A stretch of DNA of 46,990 bases, from positions 1-46,990 of the forward strand of contig NZ_BGOW01000011.1 in NCBI RefSeq assembly GCF_003851125.1, given 5' to 3'. The notes beneath the pieces were generated by a model. That model was not told the origin of the DNA, ran no database searches, and was given only the letters and a program-made list of their open reading frames with translations. Positions 8,299 to 18,162 of this stretch are shown piece after piece (position 1 is the first letter of the stretch; each line of letters opens with the position of its first letter). A program made the translations under genes and the position numbers. The stretch comes from Sulfuriferula multivorans (GTDB taxonomy: Bacteria > Pseudomonadota > Gammaproteobacteria > Burkholderiales > Sulfuriferulaceae).

Positions 8299-9510
8299 AT
8301 GTCAAAGATGCCGATTTACCTGGATTACTCAGCGACTACGCCGGTTGACCCGCGTGTGGCGCAGAAGATGATCCCATACCTGACCGAGCAGTTTGGCAAT
8401 CCGGCCAGCCGTTCCCATGCGTTTGGCTGGGATGCCGAAAAAGCTGTGGAAAATGCGCGCGAGGAAGTAGCCAAACTGGTTAATGCCGATCCAAAAGAGA
8501 TCGTGTGGACTTCCGGTGCCACAGAGGCCATCAATCTGGCACTCAAGGGCGCGGCACATTTCTATAAGGGCAAGGGTAAGCACCTGATTACCGTGCGTAC
8601 CGAGCACAAGGCGGTTCTCGATACCATGCGCGAACTGGAGCGTGAAGGCTATGAGGTGACGTATCTCACCCCGGAACCCAATGGCCTGCTCGATCTGGAA
8701 AAATTCAAGGCGGCGATTCGCCCGGATACCATCCTGGTGTCCGTGATGTATGTGAACAACGAAATTGGGGTAATACAGGACATTCCTGCCATTGGCGAAA
8801 TCTGTCGTGACAAGGGTATTATTTTTCATGTGGATTCCGCTCAGGCTACTGGCAAGGTAGAGATTGACCTGGCCAAGCTCAAGGTGGATTTGATGTCGTT
8901 TTCGGCACATAAGACCTACGGTCCTAAAGGCATTGGTGCACTATATGTACGACGCAAACCACGCGTGCGCATCGAAGCGCAAATGCACGGCGGTGGACAT
9001 GAGCGCGGTATGCGTTCCGGTACCTTGGCGACGCACCAGATTGTCGGTATGGGCGAAGCATTCCGTATAGCTCGCGAAGAAATGGCTGCAGAAAACGAGC
9101 GTATCCGCATGTTGCGTGATCGCCTGTTGAAGGGCTTGTCCGACATCGAAGAGGTCCATGTCAATGGCGATATGGAACATCGCGTGCCGCACAATCTCAA
9201 TATCAGCTTTAATTTCGTCGAAGGCGAATCGCTGCTGATGGCAATCAAGGATCTGGCCGTGTCATCTGGATCGGCTTGTACTTCAGCCAGTTTGGAGCCA
9301 TCTTATGTATTGCGTGCGCTGGGACGTTCCGATGAACTGGCGCATAGCTCGATTCGTTTTTCGGTAGGTCGCTTCACGACCGAACAGGACATCGATTTCG
9401 CAATTGAATTGTTGCACCAGAAAATCGGCAAGCTCCGTGAACTTTCCCCATTGTGGGAGATGCACAAGGAAGGCATTGATCTCGAAACCGTGAAGTGGGC
9501 AGCACACTAA
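8299..9510 (+). CDS. iscS: Cysteine desulfurase IscS
   Basis: A 403-residue pyridoxal-phosphate enzyme that takes sulfur from cysteine and hands it to IscU, and to other sulfur acceptors. The PLP-binding lysine is Lys205 in [12 protein letters not shown] and the persulfide-carrying Cys327 lies in [20 protein letters not shown], the mobile loop typical of IscS. I chose ATG 8299 over the in-frame ATG 8287 because GGAG at 8289-8292 is correctly spaced (6 bases) only for 8299, and because the family starts just before the [11 protein letters not shown] motif. iscU follows after 21 bases. Confidence 0.98.
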   Translation: MSKMPIYLDYSATTPVDPRVAQKMIPYLTEQFGNPASRSHAFGWDAEKAVENAREEVAKLVNADPKEIVWTSGATEAINLALKGAAHFYKGKGKHLITVRTEHKAVLDTMRELEREGYEVTYLTPEPNGLLDLEKFKAAIRPDTILVSVMYVNNEIGVIQDIPAIGEICRDKGIIFHVDSAQATGKVEIDLAKLKVDLMSFSAHKTYGPKGIGALYVRRKPRVRIEAQMHGGGHERGMRSGTLATHQIVGMGEAFRIAREEMAAENERIRMLRDRLLKGLSDIEEVHVNGDMEHRVPHNLNISFNFVEGESLLMAIKDLAVSSGSACTSASLEPSYVLRALGRSDELAHSSIRFSVGRFTTEQDIDFAIELLHQKIGKLRELSPLWEMHKEGIDLETVKWAAH

Positions 9511-9531
9511 TTTTACTGAAGGAGAACGATC

Positions 9532-9939
9532 ATGGCATACAGCGATAAAGTACTCGATCACTACGAAAATCCCCGCAATGTGGGTTCTTTTGGCAAAGGC
9601 GATGAAGATATCGGCACCGGTATGGTGGGCGCCCCGGCCTGTGGCGACGTGATGAAGTTGCAGATTAAGGTGGGCAAGGACGGCATCATCGAAGATGCCA
9701 AATTCAAAACCTACGGTTGCGGTTCGGCGATAGCCTCCAGTTCGCTGGTGACCGAATGGGTCAAAGGCAAGACACTGGATCAGGCGATGGAAATCAAAAA
9801 CACCGCCATTGCTGAAGAGCTGGCGCTACCGCCGGTTAAGATCCATTGCTCCATCCTGGCCGAGGACGCCATCAAGGCAGCGGTGGAAGATTACAAGAGC
9901 AAACACGGCAGCACACAAGCTGCTGCCAGCTACGGTTAA
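9532..9939 (+). CDS. iscU: Iron-sulfur cluster scaffold IscU
   Basis: A 135-residue scaffold on which [2Fe-2S] clusters are built. The ligand set Cys37, Asp39, Cys63, His105 and Cys106 is complete, and LPPVK at 99-103 is the recognition motif for the chaperone HscA encoded downstream. An AAGGAG ribosome binding site precedes ATG 9532. The length equals that of a typical IscU plus a short alanine-rich tail. It lies between iscS and iscA in the conserved operon order. Confidence 0.98.
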   Translation: MAYSDKVLDHYENPRNVGSFGKGDEDIGTGMVGAPACGDVMKLQIKVGKDGIIEDAKFKTYGCGSAIASSSLVTEWVKGKTLDQAMEIKNTAIAEELALPPVKIHCSILAEDAIKAAVEDYKSKHGSTQAAASYG

Positions 9940-9957
9940 ACCCAGAAGAGGTTCATT

Positions 9958-10281
9958 ATGGCGATTACCCTGACTGAACGCGCTGCCAAGCATGTCTCCA
10001 ACTTTATTGCCAAGCGTGGCAAGGGCGTGGGCTTGCGCTTGGGTGTGCGTACCAGCGGTTGTTCCGGACTGGCTTACAAGATGGAATTTGCCGATCAGGC
10101 CGGAGAAGAGGATCTGCGCTTTGAAAGCCACGGCGTGACCGTCCTGATTGATCCGAAAAGCCTGCAGTATCTGGATGGCACCGAGCTTGATTTTGTGCGC
10201 GAAGGCCTGAACGAAGGTTTCAAATTCAATAACCCCAACGTCAAAGACGCCTGTGGCTGCGGCGAAAGCTTTAACGTCTGA
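9958..10281 (+). CDS. iscA: A-type iron-sulfur carrier IscA
   Basis: A 107-residue A-type carrier that receives clusters or iron and passes them to apoproteins. The three conserved cysteines are Cys35 (in [10 protein letters not shown]), Cys99 and Cys101 (in ACGCGESF near the C-terminus). The size and motif spacing are those of IscA rather than ErpA. It starts 18 bases after iscU and belongs to the same operon. Confidence 0.97.
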   Translation: MAITLTERAAKHVSNFIAKRGKGVGLRLGVRTSGCSGLAYKMEFADQAGEEDLRFESHGVTVLIDPKSLQYLDGTELDFVREGLNEGFKFNNPNVKDACGCGESFNV

Positions 10282-10316
10282 GCTGCGCGCCGGGCATTAT
10301 TCCCAGCGAGCCTATC

Positions 10317-10850
10317 ATGCAGTTTGACTTCAATCGTAACCATTTCGAGTTGTTCGGGCTGGTTCCAGGTTTTGCACTGGACTCAGCCGCGCTCGAACAA
10401 GCCTACCGTGCATTGCAAAGCCAGGTTCATCCGGACAAGTTCACACATTTGTCAGCGGCTGAACAACGCGCTTCAATGCAATGGTCAACCCGCGTCAATG
10501 AAGCCTATCAGGCGCTGAAATCGCCGCTCAACCGTGCCCAGTATCTGCTGCAACTGCAAGGCATAGACGCGCTGGCTGAGCGCGATACTGCGATGCCAGG
10601 TGACTTCCTGATGCAGCAAATGGAATGGCGGGAAGGCATGCAGGAAGCGCGCGAGGCAGCAGATGTGGCAGCCCTGCAAACCATTGAGGCGGAGATTACC
10701 GATACCGCCCAGCAATTGCGTGCCGTACTGGCTCGGCAGCTGGATGAGCAACACGATTACCTCGGTGCTGCGCAGAGCGTGCGCAAGCTCAAATTCATGG
10801 ACAAACTGGTCGTAGAAATCCACGACACCTACGAAGCACTCGAAACCTGA
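10317..10850 (+). CDS. hscB: Co-chaperone HscB (Hsc20)
   Basis: A 177-residue J-domain protein that delivers IscU to HscA and stimulates its ATPase. The J domain occupies roughly residues 1-75 with the HPD tripeptide at 38-40. The C-terminal helical domain (about 85-175) contains the IscU-binding face and the family pattern around [16 protein letters not shown]. Its TGA stop shares a base with the hscA start (10848-10850 against 10850), so the two are probably translationally coupled. Confidence 0.96.
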   Translation: MQFDFNRNHFELFGLVPGFALDSAALEQAYRALQSQVHPDKFTHLSAAEQRASMQWSTRVNEAYQALKSPLNRAQYLLQLQGIDALAERDTAMPGDFLMQQMEWREGMQEAREAADVAALQTIEAEITDTAQQLRAVLARQLDEQHDYLGAAQSVRKLKFMDKLVVEIHDTYEALET

Positions 10851-12712
10851 TGGCTCTTCTGCAAATTTCCGAACCTGGCATGAGTACCGAGCCACACCAG
10901 CATCGTCTGGCTGCAGGCATTGATCTGGGTACCACTAATTCACTTGTCGCCAGCGTGCGTAACAGCGTATCCGTTGTGCTGAATGACGAAGATGGGCGGG
11001 CGTTGTTGCCATCCGTGGTACGTTACTCAGCCACGGCTGCACCTGTGGTGGGTTACGCTGCCCAATGCGCGCAAAGTATCGATCCGCACAATACCCTTGT
11101 ATCGGTGAAACGATTTATGGGACGCGGGCTCGCCGACATTACTGATGCAGGCAGCTTCCCTTATCATTTTGTCGATGCGCCGGGCATGGTGCAGTTCAGG
11201 ACCGCTGCCGGAGTAAAAAGCCCGGTTGAGGCATCGGCCGAAATTTTACGCGTATTGCGCGATCGTGCCGAACGTTCGCTGGGCGGTGAGTTGAGCGGTG
11301 TGGTGATTACCGTACCGGCGTATTTTGACGATGCCCAGCGCCAGGCCACAAAAGATGCCGCCAAGCTCGCCGGCCTGAATGTATTGCGGTTACTCAATGA
11401 GCCCACGGCAGCCGCCATTGCCTACGGTCTGGATAATGCCGCTGAAGGCATCTACGCCGTATATGACCTGGGTGGGGGCACTTTCGATATCTCCATCCTG
11501 CGCTTGTCGCAAGGCGTATTTGAAGTGCTGGCCACCAATGGCGACTCGGCACTGGGTGGAGACGACTTTGATCAGCGCGTGTTCTGCTGGATACTGGAGA
11601 AATCGCGTTTGGCCGCGCTGGATGCAAAAGACACCCGGCTATTGTTGACCAAGGCACGCGAGGCCAAGGAGTCCTTGTCCGAACACCGTGAAGTCAGTAT
11701 CACAGCCGTGCTGTCGACCGGCGAAACCGTTGATCTGATGCTGAACGCCACAACGTTTCACGAGATTACCCAAAGCCTGGTCAACAAGACCTTGGCACCC
11801 ACGCGTAAGGCCTTGCGCGACGCCGGTTTGAGCGTGGACGAGATTAAAGGGGTAGTCATGGTGGGCGGCTCGACACGGATGCCGCGTATCCAGGCGGCCG
11901 TTGCCGAATTTTTCCAGCAGACCCCACTGACTAATCTGGATCCGGACAAGGTGGTCGCGCTGGGCGCAGCCATTCAGGCCAATGTACTCGCTGGCAACCG
12001 TGGAGAAGATGACTGGCTGCTGCTGGACGTCATTCCGCTGTCACTGGGGATTGAGACCATGGGCGGCCTGGTGGAAAAAATCGTGCCGCGCAACACCACC
12101 ATCCCCGCTGCACGCGGACAGGAATTCACGACCTACAAGGATGGCCAGACCGCGATGAGCATTCACGTGTTGCAGGGCGAACGTGAACTGGTGTCCGATT
12201 GCCGCTCATTGGCGAAATTCGAACTGCGCGGCATCCCGCCGATGGTGGCCGGGGCGGCGCGTATCCGTGTGACCTTTCAGGTGGATGCCGACGGCCTGCT
12301 GTCGGTTTCGGCACAGGAGCTGAAAAGTGGCGTGCAGGCCTCGGTCACGGTCAAACCCGCATATGGTCTGGCTGACGAAGATATCACCCGGATGCTGCGC
12401 GATTCCTACACACATGCCAAAGATGACATGCAGATGCGTGCGCTACAGGAAGCGCGAGTGGACGCACAACGCCTGATGGACGCGACACAAACAGCCCTGG
12501 ATGAAAATGCTGCGGAGTTGTTGACAGCAGATGAGCGTAATGCGATTGAAGCAGCCATGCGCACACTGCAAGGCAGACTCGACGGTTCAGACCCTCGTGC
12601 CATCAAGGATGCAGCCGAAGCGCTCAATGCCGCTACCCATGATTTTGCTGCACGGCGCATGGATGTGAGTGTGCGGGAGGCATTGACAGGCCAGCGTCTT
12701 GACGCGATTTAA
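10850..12712 (+). CDS. hscA: Fe-S assembly chaperone HscA
   Basis: A 620-residue specialised Hsp70. The N-terminus [10 protein letters not shown] is the HscA family start. It is followed by an ATPase domain with [10 protein letters not shown] (about 24-33), the [12 protein letters not shown] phosphate loop and the VGGSTRMP motif. The substrate-binding domain begins near residue 395 and ends in a helical lid. It binds the LPPVK motif of IscU to promote cluster release. ATG 10850 overlaps the hscB stop. Length matches E. coli HscA (616). Confidence 0.98.
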   Translation: MALLQISEPGMSTEPHQHRLAAGIDLGTTNSLVASVRNSVSVVLNDEDGRALLPSVVRYSATAAPVVGYAAQCAQSIDPHNTLVSVKRFMGRGLADITDAGSFPYHFVDAPGMVQFRTAAGVKSPVEASAEILRVLRDRAERSLGGELSGVVITVPAYFDDAQRQATKDAAKLAGLNVLRLLNEPTAAAIAYGLDNAAEGIYAVYDLGGGTFDISILRLSQGVFEVLATNGDSALGGDDFDQRVFCWILEKSRLAALDAKDTRLLLTKAREAKESLSEHREVSITAVLSTGETVDLMLNATTFHEITQSLVNKTLAPTRKALRDAGLSVDEIKGVVMVGGSTRMPRIQAAVAEFFQQTPLTNLDPDKVVALGAAIQANVLAGNRGEDDWLLLDVIPLSLGIETMGGLVEKIVPRNTTIPAARGQEFTTYKDGQTAMSIHVLQGERELVSDCRSLAKFELRGIPPMVAGAARIRVTFQVDADGLLSVSAQELKSGVQASVTVKPAYGLADEDITRMLRDSYTHAKDDMQMRALQEARVDAQRLMDATQTALDENAAELLTADERNAIEAAMRTLQGRLDGSDPRAIKDAAEALNAATHDFAARRMDVSVREALTGQRLDAI

Positions 12713-12732
12713 TTAAACAACCGGTTATTGAT

Positions 12733-13071
12733 ATGCCAAAAATAATTGTTCTGCCCCACGTGGAGCTTTGTCCGGAAGGTGCGGTGATCGAAGCCGAGTC
12801 CGGCGTCTCCATCTGTGACACCTTGCTGGCCAATGGAGTGGAAATCGAGCATGCGTGTGAAAAATCCTGCGCTTGCACTACCTGCCATGTCATCGTTCGT
12901 GAAGGCTTTAATTCACTGGCACCATCGGATGAGCTGGAAGACGATATGCTGGACAAGGCATGGGGTCTGGAACCCCAATCGCGACTGTCCTGCCAGGCAA
13001 AGGTGAATCAAGCCGACCTGGTCGTCGAGATTCCCAAGTACACCATCAACATGGTCAAGGAAGGGCATTGA
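12733..13071 (+). CDS. fdx: [2Fe-2S] ferredoxin of the ISC system
   Basis: A 112-residue adrenodoxin-type ferredoxin that donates electrons for cluster assembly on IscU. The cluster ligands are Cys42, Cys48, Cys51 (in ACEKSCACTTCHVIV) and Cys87 (in LSCQAKV), the same positions as in E. coli Fdx; Cys46 is the extra non-ligand cysteine common in this group. It follows hscA after 20 bases, and iscX begins one base after its stop. Confidence 0.97.
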   Translation: MPKIIVLPHVELCPEGAVIEAESGVSICDTLLANGVEIEHACEKSCACTTCHVIVREGFNSLAPSDELEDDMLDKAWGLEPQSRLSCQAKVNQADLVVEIPKYTINMVKEGH

Positions 13072-13072
13072 C

Positions 13073-13267
13073 ATGAAGTGGACAGACACCCTGGATATTG
13101 CTATTGAATTGCTGGAAAACCATCCGGATGTTGACCCGCAATACGTGCGTTTCACCGACCTGCACCGCTGGGTGACTGAATTGCCCGGGTTTGACGATGC
13201 GCCGGATAAATCCAGTGAAAAGATACTTGAAGCGATACAGCTGGCATGGATGGATGAGGCCGAATAA
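13073..13267 (+). CDS. iscX: Iron-binding frataxin-like protein IscX
   Basis: A 64-residue acidic protein that closes the isc operon. It contains the family blocks KWTDTLDIAIEL, VRFTDLHRWV and LPGFDD, and the acidic surface through which IscX binds IscS and iron. It begins one base after the fdx stop. No convincing intrinsic terminator is visible in the 76 bases between it and the convergent feoB; only short hairpins such as GCCAC-GTT-GTGGC (13321-13333) are present. Confidence 0.95.
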   Translation: MKWTDTLDIAIELLENHPDVDPQYVRFTDLHRWVTELPGFDDAPDKSSEKILEAIQLAWMDEAE

Positions 13268-13343
13268 CGCCACCTGATCCGTTCCGGGCAATGACTTTGT
13301 TCTGTCCGGATCGGCCTGCTGCCACGTTGTGGCTGCTATGGCA

Positions 13344-15128
13344 TTACCAGCCCAAAGCGCGCGCGCTCTGGTAGAAAATAAAGCTCACCAGCCAGGCCAG
13401 GCCGAGTGGCCAGGCGACTGCCAGCACGGTAAACCACCAGCTTTTCGACTCCTGCTTGAGCACCGCCACGGTGGACAGGCACGGCGTATAAATCAGTGTG
13501 AACAGCATGAAACTATACGCCTGTACCCAATCCAGTTTGCCGGCGATGATACCCGCCAGATTGGACTGGCCGGCGCCATAAATTACCGCCAGAGCACCGA
13601 TCACGATTTCTTTGGCGATGAAGCCGAACAGCAGCGCCACCGATAACAATCGGTCGATACCCAATGGCTGAAACAGTGGCGCCATGAAATCGGCCAATTG
13701 ACCGGCCAGGGTAGCGGGGCTGGCGGGCGGGACGTTGAATGGATAGTGCGTTAATGCCCACACCACAATGACCCCGCCGACGATGTAACCCGAGGCACCT
13801 TTCAAAAAATGCTGCGACTGCTGCCAACCTTGAGCGATGAGTTGTTTGAAGGTGGGAAATCGGTAAGGTGGAAGTTCCAGCAATAGCGGTTCCACGCTGC
13901 GGTATTTGCCGCGCCACACCAGCGCGGTGAGGAAAGCCATCAAAAAACTCATCAGATACAACGAAAACATCACCATCGCAGCCGCGCGTGGCGCGAAAAT
14001 GGCGGTGGTGAAAAACAGGAATACTTGCAAGCGGGCCGAGCATAGCGAGAACGGAATCACCAGCATGGTCAGCAGGCGCAAGGCGCGAGAGCGCATCACC
14101 CGCGTGCCCATCAGGGCGGGGACATTGCAGCCAAAGCCCATTAGTTGCATCACGAACGAGCGCCCATCCAGCCCCAGCCTGGCCATGACCGCATCCATCA
14201 GGTAGGCAGCACGCGCCAGATAGCCGCTGTCTTCGATAATCGCCATGAACATGAAGAACACGACGATGATGGGCAGGAAGCTCAACACGGTGCCGATACC
14301 ATCGAACAAGCCATCCTGAATGAAACTCTGCAGGGGTAACGGTGCGTGAACCAGTGCGGGTTGCAACAGGCCGGTCTTGATATGCTCCAGCCCCCAGTTC
14401 ATGCCATCCTGCAAGGGCGTGCCAATGCCGTAAACCAGCTGGAACAGCAAAAACACGGTAATAAAAAACAAGGGCAGGCCCAGCCAGGGATGCAGCAAGA
14501 CCCGGTCCAGACGGCGCGTGATACCGGGCGACAGCGTAATCGGCGTGCTGACCGAGCCACTGACAATCCGGTCAAGCTCGACCTCGATGCGGTCATCCTG
14601 ACTGAGACCCTCGGTATCGGCCAGGCGTGCTGCCGGATTGTGTTGCACAATTTGTTCGATGGCATGACGTGCCGACTCGAAACCCTGACCATATTTTGCG
14701 CTGATCAGCGTGACTGCCATATCGAGGTTGCGCGCAAGCTCGGCGAGATCAATTTTGACCCCCAGTTGTTTGGCCTCGTCCGACATATTCAGAACCAGCG
14801 TCATCGGTAGCTTGAGTGCCTTGAGCTGAAGCAGCAGCGCCAGTTGCCGATCCAGCTGGGCGGCATTGAGAATCACCACCAGACCATTGACGACCTGGGA
14901 TTCAAGAAAATGCCGCACCACCTGCTCGTCGTCAGAAAAGCCGTGCAGATTGTAAATGCCCGGCAAATCCACCACCTCCACCATGTTGCCGCCCAGCAGA
15001 ATTTTGGCGGCCAGCAGGTCAACCGTGATGCCCGGCCAGTTGCCAACACGTGCGCCAGCGCCGGTCAGGCGGTTAAAAAAAGTGGATTTACCCGTGTTGG
15101 GCATGCCCAAAAGAGCGATACGTTTCAT
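13344..15128 (-). CDS. feoB: Ferrous iron transporter FeoB
   Basis: A 594-residue inner-membrane Fe(II) transporter. The N-terminal G domain has G1 GMPNTGKST (8-16), the G3 DLPG and the G4 NMSD motif. After a helical linker, the membrane domain (about 215-590) has many hydrophobic helices and the conserved GFGCNVPA and VIPFSLCSARLQVF gating segments. It is shorter than the 773 residues of E. coli FeoB, which fits the many beta- and gammaproteobacterial forms with a shortened C-terminus. feoA lies 12 bases upstream. Its 3' end converges on iscX, placing iron uptake next to Fe-S assembly. Confidence 0.96.
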   Translation of the reverse strand: MKRIALLGMPNTGKSTFFNRLTGAGARVGNWPGITVDLLAAKILLGGNMVEVVDLPGIYNLHGFSDDEQVVRHFLESQVVNGLVVILNAAQLDRQLALLLQLKALKLPMTLVLNMSDEAKQLGVKIDLAELARNLDMAVTLISAKYGQGFESARHAIEQIVQHNPAARLADTEGLSQDDRIEVELDRIVSGSVSTPITLSPGITRRLDRVLLHPWLGLPLFFITVFLLFQLVYGIGTPLQDGMNWGLEHIKTGLLQPALVHAPLPLQSFIQDGLFDGIGTVLSFLPIIVVFFMFMAIIEDSGYLARAAYLMDAVMARLGLDGRSFVMQLMGFGCNVPALMGTRVMRSRALRLLTMLVIPFSLCSARLQVFLFFTTAIFAPRAAAMVMFSLYLMSFLMAFLTALVWRGKYRSVEPLLLELPPYRFPTFKQLIAQGWQQSQHFLKGASGYIVGGVIVVWALTHYPFNVPPASPATLAGQLADFMAPLFQPLGIDRLLSVALLFGFIAKEIVIGALAVIYGAGQSNLAGIIAGKLDWVQAYSFMLFTLIYTPCLSTVAVLKQESKSWWFTVLAVAWPLGLAWLVSFIFYQSARALGW

Positions 15129-15140
15129 GATGGCGGGGCG

Positions 15141-15374
15141 TCAGGCAACCAGATTGACGCAGATTTTGGCAGCGTCGATGCGTCGTATCATCAACTCGGT
15201 GTGACCAATACGAATTTGCATCGGGCCTTTGAGCGGCGCCGTGCGCACCACTTCTATACGTCGTCCGGGGCGCAGTCCCAGCGCGGCCATACGCCGTCCC
15301 AACTCGGGACCGGCATCGATGGTTTCAATCGTGCCACTTTGATTTGGAAACAGATGATCAAGCGAGGTATGCAT
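15141..15374 (-). CDS. feoA: Ferrous iron transport protein FeoA
   Basis: A 77-residue SH3-like cytosolic partner of FeoB. The family pattern is clear in ELGRRMAALGLRPGRRIEVV followed by PLKGPMQIRIGHTELMIRRIDAAKI. It begins the feoAB operon; a palindrome resembling a Fur box lies 11 bases upstream of its ATG. No separate FeoC gene is present. Confidence 0.95.
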   Translation of the reverse strand: MHTSLDHLFPNQSGTIETIDAGPELGRRMAALGLRPGRRIEVVRTAPLKGPMQIRIGHTELMIRRIDAAKICVNLVA

Positions 15375-15384
15375 AAATTTTTAT

Positions 15385-15405
15385 AAATGAGAAACGTTCT
15401 TATTT
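15385..15405 (-). promoter_or_regulatory. Fur-box-like palindrome upstream of feoAB
   Basis: AAATGAGAA (15385-15393), three bases, then TTCTTATTT (15397-15405): an inverted repeat matching at 8 of 9 positions. The ATGAGAA/TTCTCAT arms resemble half-sites seen in proteobacterial Fur boxes. It is very close to the feoA start codon (11 bases), consistent with repression of feoAB under iron sufficiency. The matching -35/-10 elements were not identified with confidence. Confidence 0.6.
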
Positions 15406-15485
15406 GTATCATAAGCCAGTATGCCATGCAAGCCTGCGAGCAATAATTTTGAAAAGCCATGCAAAATAAAATACAGTTGGAACTC

Positions 15486-15508
15486 ATTGATCCTGTAATC
15501 GGATCAAT
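15486..15508. repeat. 8-bp perfect inverted repeat in the feoA-glgP intergenic region
   Basis: ATTGATCC (15486-15493), seven bases, GGATCAAT (15501-15508). It lies in the 292-base gap between the divergent feoA and glgP, 159 bases before the glgP start. It could be an operator or simply a small hairpin; there is no T-run, so a terminator is unlikely. Apart from this and the Fur-like palindrome I see nothing else in the gap. Confidence 0.35.
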
Positions 15509-15666
15509 CAGCAATAATCACAACACGGGCTATAACAACGTTCGGGCATGGAGCAGACGTTGAATACGTACTAAATGCGAACCCGTATCCGGCACTTTTG
15601 TAGAACTAGCCACTCTGCCAATGTGCAAAATCAACAAACAGGCCAATTAATCAAGGAGCCCCATCC

Positions 15667-18156
15667 ATGCCAGGTTTTACCCCCAAAAACGTTTATCGTC
15701 CGGTTCAGCTCAAACCTCTGGCTCACAATGCCAAGGCTATTGGCGCCGACTTTCAGCGTTATCTGTCTTACCATCTGGGACGCTTTCAGGGATGCGAGCC
15801 ATTCTATGCATACGAGTCCCTTGCGTACACGCTGCGTGACCGTCTGATGGTGGACTGGCGCAACACCTGGGATCGTCAGTTGCAGCCAGGCAGCCGGCGT
15901 GCCTATTACTTATCTCTGGAATTTCTGATCGGACGGGCCCTGGGTAATCATCTGCTGAATCTTGGCATTAAAGATGAAACCCATAAAGCCATGCTGGATA
16001 TTAGCGAGCAGCTGGAAGACATTGTTGATCAGGAGCCCGATGCAGGCCTGGGCAACGGAGGCTTGGGGCGTCTGGCGGCGTGCTTCATGGATAGCTGTGC
16101 GACGCTGCAATTGCCGGTAATGGGATATGGCCTGCGCTATGAATACGGCATGTTCCGCCAGCATATTGACAACGGTTATCAGGTGGAAGAGCCGGATCGC
16201 TGGTTGCGCAATGGCAATCCCTGGGAGATTGAGCGCAGTGAATATGGCCAGCGCGTGCATTTCGGCGGACGTAGCGAGCACTACCGGGATGACCATGGCA
16301 ATCAACGCGCACGCTGGGTGGATACACAAGACGTGCTGGCGATTCCATTCGATATGCCTATTTCCGGCTATCGCAACAAAACAGTGAATACCTTGCGCTT
16401 ATGGAAGGCGGCAGCTACCGAGGAATTCAATCTGGGTGAATTCAATGCCGGGAGCTACACCGAAGCGGTGCAGGCGAAGAATAATGCCGAGCATATTTCC
16501 ATGGTGCTCTATCCCAATGACACCAGCGAAAATGGCAAGGAGCTGCGTCTGCGTCAGCAGTATTTCCTGGCTTCGGCCAGTATCAAGGACGCCATGCGCG
16601 TATGGGAGCACCATGAGGCGCGTGATTACCGCGATTTTGCAGCTGAAAATGTGTTCCAGATGAACGACACACACCCGACCATCGCGGTGGCCGAACTGAT
16701 GCGCATCCTGATGGATGAAAAAAACCTGAGCTGGGAACAGTCCTGGTCAATTACCACGCGCTGCATGGCTTATACCAATCACACCCTGCTGCCGGAAGCG
16801 CTGGAGAAATGGCCGTTGAACCTATTCGAGCGCTTGCTGCCGAGATTGCTGGAAATCATTTACGAAATCAACGCACGTTTTCTGCGTCAGGTATCACTCA
16901 AATGGCCCGGCGATATCGAACGACAGCAGCGAATGTCCATTATCGAAGATGGCAGTCAGCGCTACGTGCGCATGGCGTGGCTGGCAATCGTGGGCAGTTT
17001 TTCGGTCAATGGTGTGGCGGCCTTGCATTCGAAGTTGCTGCGCGACGGCTTGTTTCAGGATTTCTATCAATTGTGGCCGGAGAAATTCAACAACAAGACC
17101 AACGGTGTGACGCCGCGCCGTTGGGTGGCTTATGCCAACCCCGGCATGACTGCGTTGATTAGCGAAACGATCGGTGATGGCTGGGTGGCGGATTTGAGCC
17201 AGCTGGAACAACTGAAATCCTATGCCGAGGTTCACCATGAGGCCTTTCATACGCGTTGGCGAGAAGTTAAATTATCCAACAAGCAACGTCTGGCTGCTCT
17301 CGTCAAAGCCGAGTGCGATGTGGATTTTGATCCAACGGCGTTATTCGATGTGCAGGTCAAGCGTATTCACGAATACAAGCGTCAGTTGCTCAATGTACTG
17401 CACGTGATCCATCTCTACCTGCGCATCAAAAATGGGCGCCTGGAAAACTGGACCAATCGCTGCGTACTGATAGGCGGCAAGGCTGCGCCAGGCTATGTCA
17501 TGGCCAAACGCATCATCAAGCTGGTCAATAATGTGGCTGCCGTGGTGAATAGCGACCCCGACGTTAACGGGCGCCTGAAACTTGCGTTTCTGCCCAATTA
17601 CCGGGTATCCAGTATGGAGATCATTGCCCCGGCGACGGATCTTTCCGAGCAGATTTCCACCGCGGGAAAAGAGGCTTCCGGTACCGGCAACATGAAGTTC
17701 ATGATGAACGGTGCTGCCACCATTGGCACCTACGACGGTGCAAACATCGAAATCCTGGATGCGGTGGGCGCAGAAAATTTCTTCCTGTTCGGACTCAAAG
17801 CCAATGAAGTTGATGCCTTGGGCCACCATTATCAGCCATCACGCTATGTCGACGAGGATAATGACCTACACGACGTGCTCAGGCTGCTGCGTTCAGGCCA
17901 TTTCAACCCTAACGAGCCACACATCTTCGACATGATTCTGGATGCGCTGCTAAGCCCTCACGACCCATGGAAGACGCTGGCGGATTTTCACAGTTATGTG
18001 GATGCACAGGAGCAGGTTTCGCTGGCCTGGCAGGATACTGCACGCTGGACGCGCATGAGCATCCTCAATACCGCTTCCAGTGGCTTCTTCTCCACCGACC
18101 GTACCATGCTGGAATACAACCGCGAAATCTGGAAGCTCAAGCCCGGAGTGAAGTAA
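15667..18156 (+). CDS. glgP: Glycogen/starch/maltodextrin phosphorylase
   Basis: An 829-residue GT35 family phosphorylase that releases glucose-1-phosphate from the ends of alpha-1,4-glucans. The pyridoxal phosphate is held by Lys677 in EASGTGNMKFMMNGA, followed by the signature TIGTYDGANIEI. The N-terminal glucan-binding half includes GLGNGGLGRLAACFMDS. AAGGAG at 15653-15658 fixes ATG 15667. No other glycogen gene is nearby, so the exact substrate (glycogen or maltodextrin) cannot be told. It converges on lysS, with 6 bases between the stops. Confidence 0.96.
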   Translation: MPGFTPKNVYRPVQLKPLAHNAKAIGADFQRYLSYHLGRFQGCEPFYAYESLAYTLRDRLMVDWRNTWDRQLQPGSRRAYYLSLEFLIGRALGNHLLNLGIKDETHKAMLDISEQLEDIVDQEPDAGLGNGGLGRLAACFMDSCATLQLPVMGYGLRYEYGMFRQHIDNGYQVEEPDRWLRNGNPWEIERSEYGQRVHFGGRSEHYRDDHGNQRARWVDTQDVLAIPFDMPISGYRNKTVNTLRLWKAAATEEFNLGEFNAGSYTEAVQAKNNAEHISMVLYPNDTSENGKELRLRQQYFLASASIKDAMRVWEHHEARDYRDFAAENVFQMNDTHPTIAVAELMRILMDEKNLSWEQSWSITTRCMAYTNHTLLPEALEKWPLNLFERLLPRLLEIIYEINARFLRQVSLKWPGDIERQQRMSIIEDGSQRYVRMAWLAIVGSFSVNGVAALHSKLLRDGLFQDFYQLWPEKFNNKTNGVTPRRWVAYANPGMTALISETIGDGWVADLSQLEQLKSYAEVHHEAFHTRWREVKLSNKQRLAALVKAECDVDFDPTALFDVQVKRIHEYKRQLLNVLHVIHLYLRIKNGRLENWTNRCVLIGGKAAPGYVMAKRIIKLVNNVAAVVNSDPDVNGRLKLAFLPNYRVSSMEIIAPATDLSEQISTAGKEASGTGNMKFMMNGAATIGTYDGANIEILDAVGAENFFLFGLKANEVDALGHHYQPSRYVDEDNDLHDVLRLLRSGHFNPNEPHIFDMILDALLSPHDPWKTLADFHSYVDAQEQVSLAWQDTARWTRMSILNTASSGFFSTDRTMLEYNREIWKLKPGVK

Positions 18157-18162
18157 AGTCGG

